From NCBI GenBank assembly GCA_020427145.1, contig JAGQOU010000062.1, forward strand, positions 1-37,954: DNA of 37,954 nt, read 5' to 3'. Under the pieces are notes generated by a model. It saw only the letters and a list, made by a program, of their open reading frames with translations, searched no databases and was not told the origin of the DNA. The stretch comes from Planctomycetales bacterium. Lineage in GTDB: Bacteria; Planctomycetota; Planctomycetia; Pirellulales; Lacipirellulaceae. The translations under genes were made by a program, and so were the position numbers. Within the stretch, counting starts at the first letter, position 1. Each line of letters begins with the position of its first letter. Of this stretch, positions 25,242 to 32,649 are shown in pieces.

Positions 25242-26642
25242 CTAGGGATTGATTGCGGCGACTGCGGAGGCGGCAACCTGTTCTGGCGCAACCGCCGTCG
25301 ACGGATATATTGCTCCAAATCCCATCCCCGATATTGCTGCCATGACGACGACCAACGCGACAAACGCGGCGGTCTTGGCGTTGCCCACGACGCTGCGAAT
25401 AACGAGGATGCTGGGAAGCGACAGTGCGGGCCCGGCCAAGAGCAGCGCGAGCGCAGGTCCATTGTTCATCCCGTTTCGCATCAGCGCTTCCAGGATGGGG
25501 ACTTCGGTGAGCGTGGCGAAGTAGAACAGGCAGCCGACGACGGAAGCGATCAGGTTCGACATGAGGCTATTGTCGCCGACCAGCGCCGCTACCTGCTTCT
25601 CCGGGATGAGGGCGCCCAGGAAGCCGACCACGAAGACGCCGCCAAACAGCAGGGGGACCAGCAGCTTGGAGAACTCCCAGGTGTTGCCCATCCATTCGGA
25701 GAAGTCCTGGCGATTGAGCCATGCAAGGCTCATCCCCGCGACCAGCACGCCCATCGCCCCGGCGAGGAGCCACCTAAAGTGATAAATGCGGGTCACCCAA
25801 GTGTCGACATCCCCGATACGGGCCACTTCCGTCTTGGCAAGTCGGACGACTTCCGAGGTTCCGTGGCCGAGGGCGACCTCTTTGAGGCGAAGGTCGTAGC
25901 TGTTTTCGGTTTCGTATTGCAGCGTGGCCTCGAACTGCCGTCCGTCTGCCAACTGCACGATCTTGTCGCCCGGGTTGAACCAGTCGCTGAACACGAGAAA
26001 CGCCAGCATGGCCGCCAGCATCGAAGCGTTCTGCCACAGGGGCCGGCTCGCCGCTGGCGGGTCGGGCTGGGCCATGGTGACTTCGCTCCGCTGTTCTTCG
26101 CTCCGCCGAAACAGCAGCGCCAAAATGAGTCCGATAATCACGCCAAAGACCATGGCGCCAATAACGCGTGCGACGCCCAACTCAAACCCGAGGACGCGGG
26201 CTGTGAGAAAGATGGCCAGCACGTTGATGGCCGGACCAGCGTAGAGAAAGCAAGCAGCCGGCCCCAAACCGGCTCCAATGCGGTAGATTCCCGCGAACAT
26301 CGGCAACACGCTGCAGGAGCAAACCGCCAGCACCGTCCCCGAGACCGAGGCGACCGAGTAGGCTTCGAACTTGTTGGCCTTGGGCCCGAGGTGCTTGAGG
26401 ACCGACTCTTTCGAGAGAAATGTCGTGATGGCGCCGGCGATAAACAACGCGGGCACAACGCAGGCCAAGGTGTGGTTGCGGCAGTACCACTGCAGTAGCA
26501 GAAACGCCTCAACGATGGCGCCCGTCGTCTTCGCGGCCGCCGGATCAGCTTGGGCGTCAAACTGGGGCGTTGCCAGCGGCACGAAATAGGCGAACAGGAA
26601 CACGCCCAGAAACGCCGCAAAGATCTTCCATTCCCGATTCAT
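25242..26642 (-). CDS. ArsP/DUF318-family permease
   Basis: A 466-residue inner-membrane permease with two hydrophobic halves. The first half carries the family's cysteine motif VCSCSVLP (Cys108 and Cys110) followed by GLGPAACFLYAGPAINVL, and the second half has TLTEVPILEALM and LLAGPALSLPS. Members export organoarsenicals or other soft-metal species; the pair of thiols is typical of this group. A hydrophilic, beta-rich insert of about 60 residues (about 217-280, DGRQFEATLQYETENSYDL) separates the halves and probably faces outside or forms a loop domain. The gene has its own operator (26662-26683), 75 bases after the arsR-like gene, and is translationally coupled to the thioredoxin gene downstream. 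The cargo is unknown. Confidence 0.9.
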   Translation of the reverse strand: MNREWKIFAAFLGVFLFAYFVPLATPQFDAQADPAAAKTTGAIVEAFLLLQWYCRNHTLACVVPALFIAGAITTFLSKESVLKHLGPKANKFEAYSVASVSGTVLAVCSCSVLPMFAGIYRIGAGLGPAACFLYAGPAINVLAIFLTARVLGFELGVARVIGAMVFGVIIGLILALLFRRSEEQRSEVTMAQPDPPAASRPLWQNASMLAAMLAFLVFSDWFNPGDKIVQLADGRQFEATLQYETENSYDLRLKEVALGHGTSEVVRLAKTEVARIGDVDTWVTRIYHFRWLLAGAMGVLVAGMSLAWLNRQDFSEWMGNTWEFSKLLVPLLFGGVFVVGFLGALIPEKQVAALVGDNSLMSNLIASVVGCLFYFATLTEVPILEALMRNGMNNGPALALLLAGPALSLPSILVIRSVVGNAKTAAFVALVVVMAAISGMGFGAIYPSTAVAPEQVAASAVAAINP

Positions 26643-26661
26643 CGCTCGGCATCCAATTGCA

Positions 26662-26683
26662 TACTTGCAGGATTTGGCAAATA
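26662..26683 (-). promoter_or_regulatory. ArsR-type operator upstream of the permease gene
   Basis: TACTTGCA, six bases, GGCAAATA: the same 8-6-8 layout as the operator in front of the regulator gene, with one changed base in each arm. A TATATT that could serve as -10 lies at 26680-26685 on the minus strand, in the same position relative to the operator as at the regulator promoter. No good -35 is visible. This site probably gives the permease and downstream genes their own regulated promoter. Confidence 0.7.
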
Positions 26684-26716
26684 TAAAGTGAAATAAAAAT
26701 CTGTTTCACGCAGCAG

Positions 26717-27040
26717 CTACGAAAGCACCTTCAGTTGTTGGTCGACGTGGCACTTGACCACCGACTCGATGCAGCCGAACAGACTCTTCAGGCATTTGAC
26801 GCGGAGGCGGTAGAACACCATCTGACCCCGCTTATCGCTCTCCGCGATGCCAGCATTCTTGAGCTGCATCAGGTGTCGGGACACGGTCGACATGTCCATG
26901 CCGATCGCCTCGGTGAGGTCGCAAACACAAACCTCCTCGTGCTCGGCAAGTACGTCGATCAACTTGAGTCGCACCGGATGGGCCAAGGCTTTGAGCACCT
27001 TGGCTCGCATCTCGTACTTGGCTCGTTCGGATCGGTTCAT
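26717..27040 (-). CDS. ArsR/SmtB-family metalloregulator
   Basis: A 107-residue winged-helix repressor. The recognition region DLTEAIGMDMSTVSRHLMQL (41-60) follows the metal-site motif VCVCDL with Cys38 and Cys40, the classical alpha-3 pair of As(III)/Sb(III)-responsive ArsR proteins; the third cysteine seen in E. coli ArsR (CVCDLC) is a Thr here. Extra cysteines at 83, 90 and 97 near the C-terminus could complete a site. The wing is DKRGQMVFYRLR. It is the first gene of the operon, with a sigma-70-type promoter overlapped by a palindromic operator directly upstream, so it should repress itself and, through the second operator, the permease set. The inducer is likely a trivalent metalloid or soft metal. 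Confidence 0.92.
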   Translation of the reverse strand: MNRSERAKYEMRAKVLKALAHPVRLKLIDVLAEHEEVCVCDLTEAIGMDMSTVSRHLMQLKNAGIAESDKRGQMVFYRLRVKCLKSLFGCIESVVKCHVDQQLKVLS

Positions 27041-27062
27041 AGCTGTCCCATCGGCAATTGGT

Positions 27063-27084
27063 TATTTGCAGCTTTATGCAAATA
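27063..27084 (-). promoter_or_regulatory. ArsR-type operator of the regulator gene
   Basis: A perfect dyad: TATTTGCA, spacer GCTTTA, TGCAAATA. It begins 23 bases upstream of the regulator ATG and covers the end of the -10 box and the predicted start of transcription, the usual place for repression by a small winged-helix dimer. A near copy lies in front of the permease gene. Confidence 0.82.
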
Positions 27085-27109
27085 TAGAGCCTGCGACACA
27101 CACCGTCAA
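27081..27109 (-). promoter_or_regulatory. Sigma-70-type promoter of the ArsR operon
   Basis: On the minus strand a -35 box TTGACG (27109-27104) is separated by exactly 17 bases from a -10 box TATATT (27086-27081). The predicted start is near 27074, giving a leader of about 34 bases. The operator at 27063-27084 overlaps the -10. Confidence 0.75.
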
Positions 27110-27126
27110 GCTGGACTGCACAAGAG

Positions 27127-27191
27127 CGGCCGTGCTAGCGGCCGGCTCCTCAGGCGAGTGCGGGGCCGCCTTGTCGCCGGGGCTGCCCCGC
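27127..27191. terminator. GC-rich inverted repeats after the RND pump gene
   Basis: GCGGGGC (27160-27166) pairs with GCCCCGC (27185-27191), and CGGCCG-TGCTAG-CGGCCG lies at 27127-27144. They fall between the stop codon of the pump gene and the promoter of the ArsR operon on the same strand, so they are placed to end pump transcription. There is no T-tract. Confidence 0.4.
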
Positions 27192-27224
27192 GTGGCGCCC
27201 GCCGCGCTCCGACACAAGCCCCGC

Positions 27225-30200
27225 TCAATCGCTCGCGGTGCGCGGGGCGAACCAGGGGTAGATCGCGGGCACAACCAGCGCCGTCAGCAGCGTCGAGGTG
27301 ATCAATCCGCCAATGACGACCGTGGCGAGGGGTCTTTGCATTTCGGCGCCGTCGCTGGTCGACATGGCCATCGGCAAGAAGCCAAGGCTAGCGACCAGGG
27401 CCGTCATGAGGACAGGCCGCAGACGCGACAGAGCGGCTTCATGCGTGGCCTGGGTGATCGGCGTGCCGCCGCGGCGGAGACTCTCGGCCGCGCTGACCCA
27501 CACCAAGCCGTTGAGCACCGCTACGCCGAAGAGAGCCACGAAGCCCACGCCGGCCGAGATACTGAACGGCATTCCGCGCCACCAGAGCGCGTACACTCCG
27601 CCAGACGCTGCAATCGGTACGGCAATAAAAATCAACAACGCCAATGGCACCGACTTAAAGGTCGTGTGCAACAACAGAAAGATGAGCAACAACACGACCG
27701 GAGTGATTATCAGTAGCCGACGACTCGCGGATTGGAGGTTTTCGAAGTCGCCGCCCCACCGCAATTCATAGCCCGCGGGCAACTCAACCTTCTCGGCCAC
27801 GGCGCGTTGCGCATCGGCGACAAAGCTCGCCACGTCGCGGCCGCGGCAATTGGCGGAGACAAACGTGCGGCGACGGTTCTCATCGTGCTCGACGCTGGGG
27901 GGCGTCTCTTCGATCTTTACGTCGGCGACTTCGCTCAACGGGACCGGCTTCCCGCCGATCTGCGCCACCGGCAGTTGTCCGATGCGGGCGGGGTCGCCGC
28001 GCCAGGTCTCCGGTAGGCGGACAATGACCGGCGCCCGGGCGCGGCCTTCGAACACCGTGCCGGTGCGCACCCCGCCCAGCGCCGCGACAACGTGCATGAC
28101 ATGCTCGGCCGTCAGCCCGTAGCGAGCCAGTCGGTCACGGTCGGGCAGCACTGTCACCGTTGATAAGTTGGCCTGGTAGTCGGCCTTGACGTCGGCGGCG
28201 CCGTCGATGTCGCGTAGGACGCGTTCAATCTCTTTGGACTTCTCCGCCAGCACCTGCAGGTCGTCGCCGTAGAGCAATGCCGCGACGTCCGCCTTGACGC
28301 CGGCGACCAGTTCGTCGACGCGCATTTCAATGGGCTGGGTAAAGCCAAATGCCGTGCCTGGGACGCGATCGGCGAGTTCGGTCGACATGGCTTCGATCAA
28401 TTCCTCGCGCGTCTTCCCGTCCGGCCACTCGTGGCGATCGTGCAGCAGCACCCAGACGTCCGTCTGATGGACGCCCATCACGTCGTTGGCGATCTCTGGG
28501 CGGCCGGTCTTGCAGAAGACAGTCTTTACTTCGGGAAACTCCAACAGCACCTGTTCGATTTGCGTCGACATCTCAATCGCACCTTCGAGCGACGCGCTCG
28601 GCAGCCGCACGGCTTCGACCAGCAGGTCGCCTTCTTCCAGTCGCGGCATGAACTCAGCGCCCAGATTCATGGCGACCGGCACGCTGGCAAGGAACACCGC
28701 CGCCGCCATTGCCGCAGTGAGACGCGGGTGCAGAATCGCCCAGTTGGCGAACGGGCGGTACGGTCGTTTGATCCAACGCACTAGGCGCGGTTCGAGTTCG
28801 CCAATCGTCTTGGGCAGCGCCAGCGACGCCATCGCGGGCATGAAGGTCATCGACAGAATCAGCGACCCCAACAGGGCAAACAGCACCGTCAGCGCCATCG
28901 GCCGAAACAGCTTGCCCTCGGCGCCCTGCAACAGCAGGATCGGCAGATAGACGATCGCGATAATCAATTCGCCGAACATCGTCGGCTTGCGCACCTCGAT
29001 CGCCGCGTCGCGAATCACCTCCACGCGCGAGCGGCCTGCCGTGTTGTGCGCCAGACGATGCATGCAGTTTTCGACCATGATCACCGACGAGTCGACGATC
29101 AGTCCGAAGTCGATTGCGCCCAGGCTCATCAGGCTGGCCGTCACGCCAACCGCCTGCATCAGATTGGCGGCAAAGAGCATCGACAGGGGAATCGCGAGGG
29201 CCGTGATCAGCCCCGCCTTGAAGCTGCCCAGCATGACCAACAGCACAATAATTACCAGCGCCCCGCCCTCGGCCAGGTTCTTCAACACCGTGTGCAACGT
29301 GCGTCCGATCAACGCGGCGCGATCGTAGATGATTTCAATCCGCACGCCAGCGGGCAGCGTCGGTTCGATCGCCGCGAGCCGCTCTTTGACTCGCTCGACG
29401 ACGTCGCGCGAGTTCTCGCCAACGAGCATCATCACGAGTCCCACGACCGCCTCGCCGCGCGCGTCGCGGGTGACCGCGCCCTGCCTGGTGACCGGGGCGA
29501 CGTCGATGGTCGCCACGTCGCGCACAAGAATGGGCGTGCCGCCAGCCGGCCGGCTGACCACCACGGCTCCAATGTCGTCGGCGTCCGCCAGCAGCGCTTG
29601 GCCGCGGATGAATCGCTGCTCGTCATGCACCACCGCATAGCCGCCGCCGGCGGCGGCGTTGTTCTGCTCGATCGCGCTGACGACGTCGTCGACCGCCAGT
29701 CCGTAGCCAGCCAGACGCAGCGGATCGGGGCGCACCTCGAACGATTTGAGGAAACCGCCATGCGAGTTGATTTCCGTGACGCCGCTAACCTGACGCAACC
29801 GCGGGGCGATGTCCCACTCCAGCAGGGTGCGCAACTCCATGGGCGTGTAACCGGCTCCGCGCACCTCGAATTGCAGGATCTCGCCCAGCGCGGTGGTCAG
29901 CGGCCCCATCTCCGGGGCGCCGTAGCCGTCGGGGATCAGGGCCGTCGCCGCCGGCAGTCGTTCGGCAACCAACTGTCGCGCCCGGTAGATGTCGGTGTGC
30001 TCCTGGAACACGACAGTGACGACCGAGATGCCGAACTTCGAAACGCTCCGCAATTCCTCGACATTGGGCAAGCCGCCCATGGTCGATTCCACGGGGTAAG
30101 TCACGTAGCGTTCGACTTCCACCGGCGACAGCGAGCCCGCGTCGGTGATCACCGTGACTTGGACGTTGGTCATGTCCGGCACCGCGTCGATCGGCAGTTC

Positions 30201-30296
30201 GACAGCGGCCTTCGTCCCCGCGATGGCGACCAGCACGGTGACCGTCAGGACGAGAAATCGATTGTCGAGCGAGAACTCAATGAGCTTGGCGAGCAT
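27225..30296 (-). CDS. CzcA/CusA-type heavy-metal efflux RND transporter
   Basis: A 1023-residue inner-membrane proton-driven pump of the HME-RND group, exporting metal cations through a tripartite complex. It has the standard plan: helix 1 (FLVLTVTVLVAIAGTKAAVE), a large periplasmic domain, helices 2-6, a second periplasmic domain and helices 8-12, with near-normal length. The helix 4 signature reads AIDFGLIVDSSVIMVEN around residues 395-410, which keeps the DFG/D/E proton-relay pattern of CzcA-like pumps rather than the CusA-like pattern. The early VEVERYVTYPVE matches the family N-terminal porter domain. No ribosome-binding site is visible. It follows the adaptor gene by 62 bases. The cation (Zn, Co, Cd or another) cannot be fixed from sequence alone. 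Confidence 0.95.
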   Translation of the reverse strand: MLAKLIEFSLDNRFLVLTVTVLVAIAGTKAAVELPIDAVPDMTNVQVTVITDAGSLSPVEVERYVTYPVESTMGGLPNVEELRSVSKFGISVVTVVFQEHTDIYRARQLVAERLPAATALIPDGYGAPEMGPLTTALGEILQFEVRGAGYTPMELRTLLEWDIAPRLRQVSGVTEINSHGGFLKSFEVRPDPLRLAGYGLAVDDVVSAIEQNNAAAGGGYAVVHDEQRFIRGQALLADADDIGAVVVSRPAGGTPILVRDVATIDVAPVTRQGAVTRDARGEAVVGLVMMLVGENSRDVVERVKERLAAIEPTLPAGVRIEIIYDRAALIGRTLHTVLKNLAEGGALVIIVLLVMLGSFKAGLITALAIPLSMLFAANLMQAVGVTASLMSLGAIDFGLIVDSSVIMVENCMHRLAHNTAGRSRVEVIRDAAIEVRKPTMFGELIIAIVYLPILLLQGAEGKLFRPMALTVLFALLGSLILSMTFMPAMASLALPKTIGELEPRLVRWIKRPYRPFANWAILHPRLTAAMAAAVFLASVPVAMNLGAEFMPRLEEGDLLVEAVRLPSASLEGAIEMSTQIEQVLLEFPEVKTVFCKTGRPEIANDVMGVHQTDVWVLLHDRHEWPDGKTREELIEAMSTELADRVPGTAFGFTQPIEMRVDELVAGVKADVAALLYGDDLQVLAEKSKEIERVLRDIDGAADVKADYQANLSTVTVLPDRDRLARYGLTAEHVMHVVAALGGVRTGTVFEGRARAPVIVRLPETWRGDPARIGQLPVAQIGGKPVPLSEVADVKIEETPPSVEHDENRRRTFVSANCRGRDVASFVADAQRAVAEKVELPAGYELRWGGDFENLQSASRRLLIITPVVLLLIFLLLHTTFKSVPLALLIFIAVPIAASGGVYALWWRGMPFSISAGVGFVALFGVAVLNGLVWVSAAESLRRGGTPITQATHEAALSRLRPVLMTALVASLGFLPMAMSTSDGAEMQRPLATVVIGGLITSTLLTALVVPAIYPWFAPRTASD

Positions 30297-30358
30297 TTTT
30301 CAATTCAGTCGAGTCAGGGGCGGAACCGCAACAGCACACGGAAAAACGCGTTGGGAAA

Positions 30359-31813
30359 CTATTCGTCAAGTTGCTCCATCAGCAATTCCGACTTCAGCGT
30401 GAACGCTCCCGTGGCGACCACGGCGTCGCCGACGGCCAACCCGCTTTTCACTTCCACCCAATCGCCTTGATGAATGCCGGTTTCGACGTCGACGCGCCGA
30501 AACTTGCCAGCGCCGACTTGCACGAACACAAATCGTTCGCCTTCGTGCTCGACGACCGCGGTCGTTGGAACGGCGATGCACTCGCGAGACGGACCCACCG
30601 GGACCGTGACCTGAACGAACTGGCCGGGACGCAGCAATCCCGCCGGGTTGTCGAGCACGGCAACCAACGAGGCGGCGTTCGACTCGGCCGACACTTGGCC
30701 GCCGGCGTAGTGGACGCGGGCCTCCAAAACGCGTCCCGGAAGCGACCCCGAGACGACCTGAACGACGTCGCCCGTCTTCAGAGCCAAGGCGCCGCACTGT
30801 CCTTCGCGAATATCGGCCTCGACCCATAGCGTGGACGTGTCGGCCACGACGAACAACCCGTCGCCGGGTGCGACTCTTTCGCTGGCGCTGTATGTTCGCG
30901 ATTGGACCACGCCGTCGATCGGGGTGCGCACCAACAGTTCAGAAAGCGACGCCTCGCTAGCAACCGTTGCCTTCGACAAGCCCGTGCCCTGCAAAGCGGC
31001 AAGGTATTGTTCGCGAATTGCCGCCTGCCGCTCGGCGTCGGCCAAGGCGTTGGCAGCTGCTCGTGCGTCCAGTTCGGCCTGGTACGCTGACGATTCCAAA
31101 GCGGTTTGCAGGTCGGCCGAGGCGGCAGTGTAGGCGGCTCGACGGCGTTGCACCTCGCGCCCCGGCAAGACTCCGGCCAGCGACGGGTCGGCGACTCCGG
31201 CCACAAGCGCGGCGGCCTGACGGAACGCCGAATACTTCGTCAAGACGCTCTGCCGATAGTCCCCCAGTTCGGCATCGAGCAGTCGCTCGGCGATCTCGTC
31301 GGGCGGAGTCTGAGCGCGAATCGCATCGAGCAGGCTCGTCAGGCCTCGTTGGACCGCGGCGGCGCGCTGGCTCTTGATGCGAGCGAGTTCGCAGTCGGCC
31401 GTCTTGCTGAGCACCTCGGCCCGCGCCTGGGCCACCTCGGGGCTGATAATCACCGCCAGCAAGTCGCCCGCTTTGACGGCGTCGCCAGGTTTCACGTCGA
31501 CGCTGCTGACAATCCCCGCCGCGGCCACCTTCACTTCGACGTGGCGGCGGTCGTCGTAGCGAATGCGGCCGGGGGCGGTGATTGACTCCTGCAAGGTTCG
31601 CTCGGCGGCCAAAGTCGTCGTGATCCCAGCGGCTGCCGCTTTGGCGGCGCTGACTGTCACGTCGTCGGTTGACGACTCGTCGGCGCGCACCAGCGCCGCG
31701 TCAGTGCAAGCGAAGACCAACGCAAAGCGAATGACATATCGACTGAAATACCGAGACGGGGGCCAAAGTCCAGCCGCGGGCCGTCGCACCAAGTTGGAAA
31801 ATGACTCGTTCAT
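30359..31813 (-). CDS. RND efflux periplasmic adaptor subunit (CzcB/CusB-like)
   Basis: A 484-residue membrane-fusion protein linking the RND pump to an outer-membrane channel. After an N-terminal export segment (VIRFALVFACTDAALVRA) come the first half of a lipoyl/barrel-sandwich domain (APGRIRYDDRRHVEVKV, VKPGDAVKAGDLL), a long alpha-helical hairpin of about 150 residues, the second lipoyl half (LLVRTPIDGVVQ) and beta-barrel and membrane-proximal domains (LRPGQFVQVTVPV, LAVGDAVVATGAF). No His-rich metal-binding extension is visible. It is preceded by a Cys-rich small gene and followed by the pump gene, all on the minus strand. The ATG at 31813 is the first available; a later start is possible. 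Confidence 0.93.
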   Translation of the reverse strand: MNESFSNLVRRPAAGLWPPSRYFSRYVIRFALVFACTDAALVRADESSTDDVTVSAAKAAAAGITTTLAAERTLQESITAPGRIRYDDRRHVEVKVAAAGIVSSVDVKPGDAVKAGDLLAVIISPEVAQARAEVLSKTADCELARIKSQRAAAVQRGLTSLLDAIRAQTPPDEIAERLLDAELGDYRQSVLTKYSAFRQAAALVAGVADPSLAGVLPGREVQRRRAAYTAASADLQTALESSAYQAELDARAAANALADAERQAAIREQYLAALQGTGLSKATVASEASLSELLVRTPIDGVVQSRTYSASERVAPGDGLFVVADTSTLWVEADIREGQCGALALKTGDVVQVVSGSLPGRVLEARVHYAGGQVSAESNAASLVAVLDNPAGLLRPGQFVQVTVPVGPSRECIAVPTTAVVEHEGERFVFVQVGAGKFRRVDVETGIHQGDWVEVKSGLAVGDAVVATGAFTLKSELLMEQLDE

Positions 31814-31955
31814 GATCGTATCACTGAGAAGGGGACGCGGAGAAATTGCGCAGCGCAGAATCGATTTGACCGTCGAGGAGTCCCGATCAGGTCGCGCGGC
31901 GCAGGGGACGAACTCGCAAATCGCGCCCGGATTGGGCGACGACGCGGTCGCGATC

Positions 31956-32384
31956 TCAGATCAAGAAGACCTGCAGAGTGGCGCGCAGAGATTGCGCCGA
32001 GATCGCCGGAGTGACTGCCAACCCTACGGCGTAAATGCCTGGGGTTGGTTGGTGCGGCGTTGCAAAGACGGCAGCCCGGTTCGCCGCGAGCGGAGCCGCT
32101 TGGCAATACGACTCACGGGCCGCAGTCCGCGAGCAACTGCCGGGGGAACCGACATACAACAAATGGGCGTCGACGCAGCTATGGTCGAGGCCGGCCGGCG
32201 TTTGCGGCGCGTCGCTGGCGGGCGGCGCGGGCGAGCGACCTTGCCCGAACAGTTGGAGGGCCTGCTGCACCCAGAGATTTCCATCCACGCACCCGCACGG
32301 ACAAGCGCCCGCTTGGTGCAAGATGGCCGCCGCCAACAGGGCGGGCATCCAGCGGTTCGAAAGCTTGGCGAGGATGGCAGGCAT
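31956..32384 (-). CDS. Small exported Cys-rich protein leading the RND operon
   Basis: A 142-residue protein that I do not recognise as a named family. It begins with a signal peptide (WMPALLAAAILHQAGA) directly followed by CPCGC, and has further cysteines at DHSC, GSCS and SYC. Codon third positions are GC-rich as in neighbouring genes, supporting a real gene. It lies 142 bases upstream of the adaptor gene on the same strand. A periplasmic metal-sensing or metal-buffering role for the pump is plausible from context, as small periplasmic proteins lead other heavy-metal efflux operons, but this is inference. No clear ribosome-binding site is visible. Confidence 0.6.
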   Translation of the reverse strand: MPAILAKLSNRWMPALLAAAILHQAGACPCGCVDGNLWVQQALQLFGQGRSPAPPASDAPQTPAGLDHSCVDAHLLYVGSPGSCSRTAARESYCQAAPLAANRAAVFATPHQPTPGIYAVGLAVTPAISAQSLRATLQVFLI

Positions 32385-32649
32385 TCTCGGAGTCTAATCA
32401 GGGCGGGGGACTTTGTCACCGGCATTCCCCAAGCCCCCGTGGCGAACTGGCGGAATCCTGCCCCGAGGCGGCCGACGCGCCCGCGAACAATCCTGCGGAA
32501 CTGCTGTTTTTCTCGTCCCAGCGACGGTATTGAGACCGGGTCTTAATTGCGTCACGAAGCTGCTCGCGTACGTCGATCTGACCGAATGTCGCTTGGGAAG
32601 CAGCCGCGGTGCGCGACGGCGCAAAGGCGGCCGAGAGAACCGCTCGTCA

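Noticed and set aside
25215..30470. Long plus-strand frames opposite the permease (25215-26498) and RND pump (29046-30470)
   Set aside because: Asp/Arg/His/Gln-rich translations typical of antisense frames of GC-rich genes; the opposite strand has complete transporter families.
31563..32546. Plus-strand frame of 327 codons crossing the adaptor start and the Cys-rich gene
   Set aside because: It is antisense to the adaptor and to the exported Cys-rich gene, with an Arg-rich translation; the minus-strand genes form a coherent operon.
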